Shown here in pieces: positions 1-5,037 of a DNA stretch of 7,708 nucleotides; position 1 is the first letter of the stretch; each line of letters opens with the position of its first letter. The notes beneath the pieces were generated by a model, which saw only the letters and a program-made list of their open reading frames with translations, did no database searches and was not told where the DNA came from. Source of the DNA: Burkholderiales bacterium (lineage in GTDB: Bacteria; Pseudomonadota; Gammaproteobacteria; Burkholderiales; SG8-39); assembly GCA_017880745.1 (NCBI GenBank), contig JADGRR010000125.1, forward strand, positions 1 to 7,708, given 5' to 3'. The position numbers and the translations under genes were made by a program.

Positions 1-98
1 GCGGTCCTGACTCTGGCGCGGTGCACAGCTTTGCCGCGACGCTGGTTCCGGTGATCACCAGCCATCTGGAAAAGGCGCGGGCGCTGCAGGGGAAGTAA
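1..98 (+). CDS. 3' end of an unidentified gene, possibly DUF4142 family
   Basis: Reading from base 3 there are 31 open codons that end in TAA at 96-98; the other two forward frames close early. The visible peptide ends in ITSHLEKARALQGK, after a stretch rich in Ala, Ser and Val (SFAATLVPVI). A 'FA..lP.i..HL..A..L' ending is typical of DUF4142, a helical ferritin-like family that is often secreted or periplasmic. The match covers only the last 30 or so residues and was made from memory, so the family name is tentative. The gene converges on fmt, with 77 bp between the two stop codons. No domain boundary or signal sequence can be judged, because the rest lies outside the window. The frame itself is fairly safe; the family is not. 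Confidence 0.5.
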   Translation, partial: GPDSGAVHSFAATLVPVITSHLEKARALQGK

Positions 99-175
99 AA
101 GCAGCGACTGTTGAGCGTGAAGCCAGTTGACGGTCATGCGCAATTCGCTGATGAAGCCAGTCGTTCAACAGCTTG
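99..175. repeat. Convergent gap with a short inverted repeat and a direct repeat
   Basis: This gap lies between the stop codons of the left-edge gene and fmt. It carries a 10-bp imperfect inverted repeat (CTGTTGAGCG at 108-117 against CGTTCAACAG at 162-171, one mismatch) whose right arm ends just before the fmt stop. Inside it, TGAAGCCAGT occurs twice as an exact direct repeat (118-127 and 152-161). The position would suit a bidirectional terminator, but no T-run follows either arm and the loop is long. I therefore record the structure without assigning a role. Confidence 0.4.
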
Positions 176-1120
176 TTAGATGGTGGTCTTCGCGGAAAAT
201 TCAAGCCGCTCCCCCGCGGCGAGCGGGAAGCCCGCGAGGAACTGCGCCGCCGCCAGTCTCTTGCCGCCCGCGCGCTGCAACTCCAGTACGCACAGTGCCT
301 CGGTGCCGCAGGCGACGACGATGCCCGCGGCGCCGGCCTCCAGTATCGTGCCGGGCGCGCCCTCCGCTGTGTTCACGCGAGCGCGCCAGATTTTCAGTCC
401 GGTGCCGTCGATTGTCGTTGACGCGCCGGGCACGGGATTGAACGCCCGCACCTTGCGCTCGATGATGGGTGCGGCCTCGCTCCAGTCGATTTCGGCTTCC
501 GCCTTGGTGATCTTTGCGGCGTAGCTTGCGCCCGCTTCCGGCTGCGGCTGCGGGTTGAGCCGGGTATGCTCGAGTTGGGCAAGAACGGTCACGATCAGGC
601 GCGCGCCGAGCTCGGCCAGCTTGTCGTGCAGGCTCGCGCTGGTGTCGTCTGCCGCGATCGGCAACGACTCGGCGGCTAGTACCGGACCGGTATCCAGGCC
701 CCGGTCCATGTGCATGATGGAGATGCCGGTGCGCGTGTCGCCGGCGAGGATGGCGCGCTGGATTGGCGCCGCGCCGCGCCAGCGCGGCAGCAGTGAAGCG
801 TGAATATTGATTGCGCCGAGGCGCGCTATAGCGAGCACCGGCTCTGGCAGAATCAGTCCGTAGGCCGCGACCACCATGGCGTCGGCGCCGAGCGCGCGCA
901 GGCGCGCGTGCGTCTCCTCGTCTTTCAAGCTGGCGGGTTGAAACAGCGCCAGACCGCGTTCCTGCGCCAGCGCTTTTACCGCGCTCGGCTCGAGTCTAAG
1001 CCCACGGCCAGCCGGCCTGTCCGGTTGGGTAAGCACCAGCGCGATGTCATGCCCCGCGCGCACGAGCGCCGCCAGAGAGCGCGCGGCGAACTCGGGAGTG
1101 CCGGCGAAAATAAGGCGCAT
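176..1120 (-). CDS. fmt: Methionyl-tRNA formyltransferase
   Basis: Fmt transfers a formyl group from 10-formyltetrahydrofolate to the methionine on initiator tRNA, which lets the tRNA enter cytoplasmic translation initiation. The 314-residue length is normal for the family. The N-terminal formyltransferase fold starts with MRLIFAGTPEFA and TQPDRPAGRG (31-40). The active-site segment INIHASLLPRWRGAAPI spans residues 104-120, with Asn105 and His107, and the catalytic Asp143 sits in DRGLDTGPV. These positions are one lower than in the E. coli enzyme (Asn106, His108, Asp144). The C-terminal tRNA-binding domain begins near residue 200 (YAAKITKAEAEIDW) and includes RAFNPVPGA. The ATG lies 22 bp after the def stop, so the two are almost certainly co-transcribed. 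No clear Shine-Dalgarno precedes the ATG; I chose it because it gives the canonical family N-terminus. In many proteobacteria rsmB follows fmt, but here a convergent gene does. Confidence 0.97.
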   Translation of the reverse strand: MRLIFAGTPEFAARSLAALVRAGHDIALVLTQPDRPAGRGLRLEPSAVKALAQERGLALFQPASLKDEETHARLRALGADAMVVAAYGLILPEPVLAIARLGAINIHASLLPRWRGAAPIQRAILAGDTRTGISIMHMDRGLDTGPVLAAESLPIAADDTSASLHDKLAELGARLIVTVLAQLEHTRLNPQPQPEAGASYAAKITKAEAEIDWSEAAPIIERKVRAFNPVPGASTTIDGTGLKIWRARVNTAEGAPGTILEAGAAGIVVACGTEALCVLELQRAGGKRLAAAQFLAGFPLAAGERLEFSAKTTI

Positions 1121-1142
1121 CGGCGCGGAGTCGGCCGGAGAA

Positions 1143-1646
1143 TTACGCGCTCTGGCGCTGCTGCTTAAGCATCTTCGCTCGGATGCGGGTCTGCTTCAGG
1201 CGCGACAGATACTCGACGAACACTAGGCCCTTCAGATGGTCCATCTCGTGCTGGATGCACACGGCAACCAGGCCTTCCGCCTCCATGGTGAAACTCTGGC
1301 CGTCCGGCCCCAGCGCGCGTACTACGATATGCTCGGCACGCGCGATCTTCTCGTATATGCCGGGCACCGACAGGCAGCCCTCTTCGCAATCGGCTACGCC
1401 GGTGGCGGCGACGAGTTCAGGATTGATCAGCGTCACAAGTTTATCGCGCGTTTCCGATGCGTCAATGACGACCACCTGTTTGTGCACGTTCACCTGGGTG
1501 GCAGCAAGGCCGACGCCAGGCGCGGCGTACATGGTTTCGGCCATGTCGGCGATCAGGGTGCGAATGCTTTCATTTACTTCCTCCACCGGCGCTGCAATTT
1601 TGTGCAAGCGGGGATCGGGATAGCGCAGGATGTGCAGGCGAGACAT
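1143..1646 (-). CDS. def: Peptide deformylase
   Basis: Def removes the formyl group from the N-terminal methionine of nascent proteins at the ribosome exit. All three signature motifs are present: GVGLAATQ (44-51), EGCLS (89-93) and QHEMDHLKG (132-140). The metal ligands are Cys91, His133 and His137, and the catalytic base is Glu134, one higher than in E. coli Def. The length of 167 residues and the start MSRLHILRYPDPRL are typical of the type 1 (Gram-negative) subfamily. The C-terminus is basic (RLKQTRIRAKMLKQQRQSA), as in many betaproteobacterial forms. It is the first gene of a two-gene unit with fmt, whose product makes the substrate modification that Def later removes. Transcription must start in the AT-rich region between def and the divergent LysM gene. 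Only a weak AGCAAG lies upstream of the ATG as a possible ribosome-binding site. Confidence 0.98.
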   Translation of the reverse strand: MSRLHILRYPDPRLHKIAAPVEEVNESIRTLIADMAETMYAAPGVGLAATQVNVHKQVVVIDASETRDKLVTLINPELVAATGVADCEEGCLSVPGIYEKIARAEHIVVRALGPDGQSFTMEAEGLVAVCIQHEMDHLKGLVFVEYLSRLKQTRIRAKMLKQQRQSA

Positions 1647-1754
1647 AAAAACTTGCTAATTGAACGGATTAGGTGCTAAATTTAATGAAGTCTGTAAAAA
1701 GCGTGCTAGACTTTATATGATTCAGCCCTCTATTTAGATAGGTTCGAGGCTCCT
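1647..1754. promoter_or_regulatory. Divergent def / LysM promoter region
   Basis: This 108-bp stretch between two divergent genes is clearly richer in A and T than the flanking coding sequence, as expected if both promoters lie here. On the + strand an extended -10-like element, TGCTAGACT, lies at 1704-1712, and a TATATG lies at 1714-1719; neither has a good -35 partner. The hexamer AAGTCT (1688-1693) is repeated in inverted form as AGACTT (1708-1713), and the second arm overlaps the -10 candidate. The LysM gene has a good Shine-Dalgarno, GAGG at 1746-1749, five bases before its ATG. I found no convincing -10/-35 pair for def on the - strand. Confidence 0.5.
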
Positions 1755-2825
1755 ATGCGCAAGTCTATCATATCCGCCATGCTGGCCGCGACACTCGCGG
1801 CTACGTCCCTCATGGCGCAGCAGCGACCGGATGTCAAGCTGCAGGACAACGTGCCGGATCGCTACGTCGTTGTGCCCGGCGACACGCTGTGGGGCATTGC
1901 CGGAAAGTTTCTCAAGGATCCGTGGCGCTGGCCGGAATTATGGAGACTGAACCGGGACGAGATCAAGAACCCGCACTGGATCTACCCGGGCGATGTCATT
2001 GTGCTCGACCGCTCCGGGCTACTGCCCGAACTTAGGATGGGCAGCAGGGGTACGGGGGACACTGTCAGATTGTCGCCGCGCGTGCGCTCCGAAGACACCA
2101 GCAAGCAGGCCATTCCCAGCATTCCGCCCAGGGTTATCGAACCTTTCCTGTCGCGGCCGTTGGTGATCGAGCCCGATGGCCTGGACCTGGCGCCGCGCAT
2201 CGTCGCCGCGCAGGCCGACCGCGTCTATCTGGGTGCGGGTGACGTCGCCTATGTCAGTGGCATCAAAGACGCGAAACTCGACAGCCTGTGGCAGATCTAT
2301 CGCCCAGGCAAGCCCCTCATCGATCCTGAAAGCCAGAAGACGCTCGGCTACGAAGCCGTGTTTCTCGGCGACAGCAGGGTGACTAAAACCGGCGATCCAG
2401 CAACCATAGAAATCTTCGCCGCCCAGCAGGAGATCGGCAAGGGCGACCGGCTGGTCGCCGCCGGACCGATCACGCTCAACAACTACGCGCCGCATGCGCC
2501 CACTGCGCCGATCAATGGCCGTATCATCGCCACCCGCGGCGGACTGCGCGAGACCGGTCCGCAAAGCGTCGTCACACTCAACAAGGGCCGGAGTGATGGA
2601 CTCGAGCCCGGCCATGTGCTCGCCCTTCTGCGCCTGGGCCGCATCGCCGAGGACAGAACGCCGAGCCGCAAATGGTTCGGCGCCGACAAGATCGAGACGA
2701 CCAAGCTGCCTGACGAGCGTTACGGCGTCGTCTTCGTATTTCGCACCTTCGACCGGGTTTCCTACGCCTTGGTGATGTCGGCGAGTCGCCCGGTGCTGAT
2801 CGACGATGTGGTGACCACCCCCTGA
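1755..2825 (+). CDS. Secreted LysM peptidoglycan-binding domain protein
   Basis: The 356-residue product begins with a clear Sec signal peptide: MRK, a hydrophobic core to about residue 19, and a likely signal peptidase I site after MA at 20-21. There is no lipobox cysteine, so it should be a soluble periplasmic protein. A single LysM module follows at about 36-84 (YVVVPGDTLWGIAGKFLKDP ... NPHWIYPGDVIVL), with the wide tryptophan-rich centre (WRWPELW, residues 57-63) seen in proteobacterial LysM proteins. Such modules bind the glycan strands of peptidoglycan. The remaining 270 residues have no domain I can name. A segment near 254-295 (NGRIIAT ... GRSDGLEPGHVLAL) resembles the small beta-barrel 'dGl..G.vl' pattern found at the C-terminus of FlgT-like proteins. 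A gene of this type next to dprA is common in Betaproteobacteria. No catalytic domain is visible, so a role in wall anchoring or sensing is inference. Confidence 0.9.
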   Translation: MRKSIISAMLAATLAATSLMAQQRPDVKLQDNVPDRYVVVPGDTLWGIAGKFLKDPWRWPELWRLNRDEIKNPHWIYPGDVIVLDRSGLLPELRMGSRGTGDTVRLSPRVRSEDTSKQAIPSIPPRVIEPFLSRPLVIEPDGLDLAPRIVAAQADRVYLGAGDVAYVSGIKDAKLDSLWQIYRPGKPLIDPESQKTLGYEAVFLGDSRVTKTGDPATIEIFAAQQEIGKGDRLVAAGPITLNNYAPHAPTAPINGRIIATRGGLRETGPQSVVTLNKGRSDGLEPGHVLALLRLGRIAEDRTPSRKWFGADKIETTKLPDERYGVVFVFRTFDRVSYALVMSASRPVLIDDVVTTP

Positions 2826-2889
2826 CACGCAGTAAGGAAAAGGGGACCTACCCGTCGTAACCCCCCCAATTTGGCCAACGCAGAACACA
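2826..2889. other. Short gap with a GGGGAC / poly-C element before dprA
   Basis: This 64-bp gap holds AAAAGGGGAC (2838-2847) followed by CCC, and then a run of seven C at 2861-2867. The G4 and C7 runs could pair across a loop of about 15 nt, but no T-run follows, so a terminator is not supported and read-through into dprA is likely. There is no Shine-Dalgarno directly before the dprA ATG; the purine-rich AAGGAAAAGGGG is more than 40 nt upstream. Confidence 0.3.
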
Positions 2890-3963
2890 ATGCAGCAGGA
2901 CGCTGAGCTCGCTGCGTGGATCAAGCTCAGCCTGGTGCCGGGGCTGGGCGGCCAAAGCCTGAGGCGACTTCTCGCCGCCTTCGGTCTGCCACAGCAGGTT
3001 CTGGCCGCCGGCCGCGGCGCGCTCGCAAGAATCGTTTCCGACGAGATTGCGGGGCGCATACTCTCTGATCTTGACTCTCATGCGGTCGGTGCCGCCCTAG
3101 AATGGGCCGCGGTGGACGGCCATGCCGTCCTCACGCTTGCGGACGGTGATTATCCGCAGCCGCTGCTCGAAACCCCGGATCCGCCTGCTCTGCTGTACTT
3201 GCATGGCCGGCGCGAGTTGCTCGCGCGCCCAGGTCTTGCCGTGGTCGGCAGCCGCAACGCCACGCCCCAGGGGATAAGCAACGCGGAACAGTTTGCTCGC
3301 GCGTTCAGCGCCGCCGGACTCACCATCGTCAGCGGACTGGCGCTGGGCATAGACGCCGCGGCGCACCGCGGCGGATTGGAGGGGGCGGGCTCCACCATCG
3401 CGGTGCTCGGCACCGGCGCCGACATTCTCTATCCGCAACGCAACCGGGCGCTGGGTGAGCGCATCGCCCGCGAGGGGCTGATCGTAAGCGAATTTTCGCT
3501 CGGCACGCCACCTCATGGCGGCAATTTTCCGCGACGCAATCGCGTCATCTCGGGCCTTACACGCGGCTGCCTGGTGGTCGAGGCGGCGCTCGCCTCGGGC
3601 TCGCTCATCACCGCCCGGCTTGCCGCCGAGCAGGGGCGCGAGGTGTTCGCCATTCCCGGATCGATACACTCGCCCCACGCGAAGGGCTGCCACGCGCTGA
3701 TCAAGCAAGGCGCAAAACTGGTGGAAAGCGCGCAGGATCTGCTGCAGGAGCTGGGAATGAAAGGGTTTGCAGTGCCGCCTGCCGCCGCGGATCCGGCGGT
3801 CACCGGCATGCTTGCACACTTGGGCTACGATCCCTGTGATATCGACACGCTGTGCGCGAGAAGCGGCTTGACTGCGGACGCGGTATCGGCCATGCTGTTG
3901 CAACTTGAGCTCGACGGCAAGGTCGCGGGCCTGCCCGGCGGGCTGTACCAGAGAACCTCCTAG
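2890..3963 (+). CDS. dprA: DNA-processing protein DprA (Smf)
   Basis: DprA binds incoming single-stranded DNA during natural transformation, shields it and loads RecA onto it. It is cytoplasmic and widespread even in species not known to be competent. At 357 residues the protein is of normal length and has three parts. There is an N-terminal SAM-like helical region (about 1-65, with the LSLVPGLGGQSLRRLL helix-hairpin motif). The Rossmann-like core (about 80-290) contains VVGSRNAT (118-125), SGLALGIDAAAHRGGL (148-163) and FPRRNRVISGL (213-223), then EAALASGSLITARLA and VFAIPGSI (252-259). A C-terminal winged-helix domain spans about 300-357 (DIDTLCARSGLTADAVSAMLLQLEL). All hallmark glycine and arginine motifs are intact. 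The start gives a family-like N-terminus, and no other ATG or GTG in this frame lies just upstream. It probably shares a transcript with the LysM gene. Confidence 0.97.
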   Translation: MQQDAELAAWIKLSLVPGLGGQSLRRLLAAFGLPQQVLAAGRGALARIVSDEIAGRILSDLDSHAVGAALEWAAVDGHAVLTLADGDYPQPLLETPDPPALLYLHGRRELLARPGLAVVGSRNATPQGISNAEQFARAFSAAGLTIVSGLALGIDAAAHRGGLEGAGSTIAVLGTGADILYPQRNRALGERIAREGLIVSEFSLGTPPHGGNFPRRNRVISGLTRGCLVVEAALASGSLITARLAAEQGREVFAIPGSIHSPHAKGCHALIKQGAKLVESAQDLLQELGMKGFAVPPAAADPAVTGMLAHLGYDPCDIDTLCARSGLTADAVSAMLLQLELDGKVAGLPGGLYQRTS

Positions 3964-4112
3964 AGAGGCTCCGATTGAGGTATCTCGACTATCAGGAGCG
4001 GTAATATTGATGGTCCCTAGTCCTCGCAGCGCTTTGGTCTTGCTCGCACGAGCGGCGCGCCTCCCCCGCAACGCAACCAGTCTGAAATTTCCCTAACGGG
4101 CCGCCTACAAGA
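3964..4112 (+). other. dprA-smg intergenic region
   Basis: This 149-bp gap has no gene I can support. A short ATG frame at 4010-4096 (28 codons) has no ribosome-binding site and no recognisable sequence. TAATAT at 4002-4007 could be a -10 box, but no -35 sits at a fitting distance; TTGAGG at 3975-3980 is 21 bp away. GCTCG at 4042-4046 and CGAGC at 4049-4053 form a small 5-bp hairpin. The gap is long for a tight operon, so smg may have its own promoter, but the sequence does not prove it. Confidence 0.3.
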
Positions 4113-4571
4113 ATGTTCGACATCCTCGTCTACCTGTTCGAAAACTACTACCAGGCTGACCTTTATCCCGACCAAGATGCGCTGGCGCGCAAGCTTACTG
4201 CCGCCGGCTTCGAGCACGACGACATCAGCGACGCGCTCGCCTGGCTGCAGGGGCTTTCCTCGGCCGAGGCCAGCACGCTTCCCGACTCTCTCGCTGAGAG
4301 CACGGCGTTCCGCGGCTATGCCGAAGTGGAAGCCACCAAGCTGGGTGTCGAAGGGCGTGGATTCCTCGCCTTCCTCGAGGGCGCGAAAGTACTAACGCCG
4401 CTGTTGCGCGAGATCATCATCGAGCGTGCCATGGCGTTGTCGGAAGACAGTGTCAGCATCGAGAAATTGAAGGTGATCGTGCTGATGGTTCTGTGGAGCC
4501 AACAGCATTCGATCGATTCGCTCATCCTGGAAGAATTGCTCTCCGATCGCGCGCAATTGCTCATGCACTAG
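4113..4571 (+). CDS. smg: Smg family protein (DUF494)
   Basis: Smg is a small conserved proteobacterial protein of unknown biochemical function, encoded beside dprA in many beta- and gammaproteobacteria. The 152-residue product matches the family along its whole length. It starts MFDILVYLFENYYQADLYPDQ, close to MFDVLMYLFETY in the E. coli protein. In the middle it has LTAAGFEHDDISDALAWLQGL (residues 29-49), and later RGFLAFLEGAKVLTPLLREIIIERAMAL (82-109) and LKVIVLMVLWSQ (119-130). It ends in MH, like the E. coli homologue. The composition is acidic and helical, with no signal peptide or membrane segment. The ATG follows from family alignment, because only a weak purine stretch (ACAAGA) precedes it. 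A strong terminator 30 bp after the stop ends this transcription unit. Confidence 0.95.
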   Translation: MFDILVYLFENYYQADLYPDQDALARKLTAAGFEHDDISDALAWLQGLSSAEASTLPDSLAESTAFRGYAEVEATKLGVEGRGFLAFLEGAKVLTPLLREIIIERAMALSEDSVSIEKLKVIVLMVLWSQQHSIDSLILEELLSDRAQLLMH

Positions 4572-4601
4572 GGCCGCTACAGCAGTCCAGCAGGGTGTTG
4601 C

Positions 4602-4625
4602 AAAAGGGGGGGCACGCCCCCTTTT
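4602..4625 (+). terminator. Rho-independent terminator after smg
   Basis: A perfect 9-bp stem pairs AAAAGGGGG (4602-4610) with CCCCCTTTT (4617-4625) around the 6-nt loop GGCACG. The descending arm ends in TTTT, giving the U-tract, and the ascending AAAA would do the same on the other strand. It lies 30 bp after the smg stop and should uncouple smg from topB. Confidence 0.85.
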
Positions 4626-4641
4626 ATGTCCGCCATTTCAG

Positions 4642-4723
4642 AGGCTGCCGAAATTCGCTTCCCTCTGATACAGTCTTGGCTACACGCATTTTGTTCCGCC
4701 CGGAAAGCGAATTTCGACAGCCT
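4642..4723. repeat. Imperfect inverted repeat with 22-bp arms
   Basis: The left arm (4642-4663) begins AGGCTGCCGAAATTCGC. It is the reverse complement of the right arm (4702-4723) at 20 of 22 positions, with a 38-bp spacer. Each arm also contains a small dyad of its own, CGAAATTCG at 4649-4657 and CGAATTTCG at 4708-4716. There is no T-run after it and no gene inside. It could be a dispersed intergenic repeat of REP or MITE type, or a structured RNA segment, but other copies in the genome would be needed to tell. Confidence 0.75.
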
Positions 4724-4751
4724 GTTAAGTCCCTGTTTCGCGGAAGTTTGT

Positions 4752-4768
4752 CACGGCGCATCGCCGTG
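4752..4768. repeat. Perfect 7-bp hairpin
   Basis: CACGGCG (4752-4758) pairs perfectly with CGCCGTG (4762-4768) around the loop CAT. The sequence TCTTCTT follows on the + strand. It could be a weak terminator for anything transcribed across the inverted repeat, or an operator just upstream of the possible topB promoter. The sequence does not decide between these. Confidence 0.5.
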
Positions 4769-4773
4769 TCTTC

Positions 4774-4803
4774 TTGCTTCGCCATCCCGTTTGCATTTAT
4801 CAT
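4774..4803 (+). promoter_or_regulatory. Possible sigma-70 promoter for topB
   Basis: TATCAT at 4798-4803 matches the -10 consensus at five of six bases. TTGCTT at 4774-4779 keeps the TTG of the -35 box at an 18-bp spacing. It lies after the smg terminator and upstream of the topB leader copies, which is where a topB promoter is needed. The -35 match is weak, so this is a candidate only. Transcription from here would give topB a 5' leader of about 225 nt containing both short frames. Confidence 0.4.
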
Positions 4804-4869
4804 GCTGCGGCTTGCGCTGGGGTGCAGACCAACATTGGTTGAGCCGGCACGCGCGAGTCCGGGCACACT

Positions 4870-4929
4870 ATGACCAAGAGACTGACCAGCACCGAAAAAC
4901 CCGCAGTTGCGAACGACACCGCACGCTGA
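4870..4929 (+). pseudogene. First (older) partial topB copy, 19 codons
   Basis: The frame reads MTKRLTSTEKPAVANDTAR and then TGA. Aligned with the TopB start MAKKLIIAEKPSVATDIAR it is identical at 11 of 19 residues, including EKP, VA, D and the final AR. No gap or frameshift has arisen despite about 32% base divergence. It is either a non-functional relic or a short leader frame. No Shine-Dalgarno is seen before its ATG. The TGA lies 9 nt before the next copy's ATG. Confidence 0.7.
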
Positions 4930-4938
4930 CGGAACCCT

Positions 4939-5028
4939 ATGGCCAAGAAACTCATCATTGCAGAGAAGCTTTCCTTCGCCACCGACATCGCGCGCGACCG
5001 AGTTTACGAGCGCGCGTCCGCGCGCTGA
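4939..5028 (+). pseudogene. Second (younger) partial topB copy, 29 codons
   Basis: The frame starts MAKKLIIAEKLSFATDIAR, identical to TopB at 17 of 19 residues. It then diverges into DRVYERASAR and stops at TGA 5026-5028. Two of the five base changes in the shared part alter residues: Pro11 to Leu and Val13 to Phe. Both fall in the EKPSV segment that forms part of the topoisomerase active site in the full protein. A weak GGAA (4931-4934) precedes the ATG by 4 nt, slightly better than anything before the true topB start. The TGA lies 9 nt before the topB ATG, so a ribosome finishing here could reinitiate on topB. Confidence 0.75.
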
Positions 5029-5037
5029 CAGAACCTC

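Noticed and set aside
2019..3059. A 346-codon - strand frame spanning the LysM gene and the start of dprA
   Set aside because: It crosses two well-supported genes and their gap, and its translation looks like nothing known. It is a GC-driven shadow.
3097..4071. A 324-codon - strand frame across dprA
   Set aside because: It is antisense to conserved DprA motifs, has an Arg/Ala-rich composition and shows no recognisable domain.
4010..4096. A 28-codon frame between dprA and smg
   Set aside because: It has no ribosome-binding site and no recognisable sequence, and it is the tail of a longer frame that overlaps dprA out of phase.
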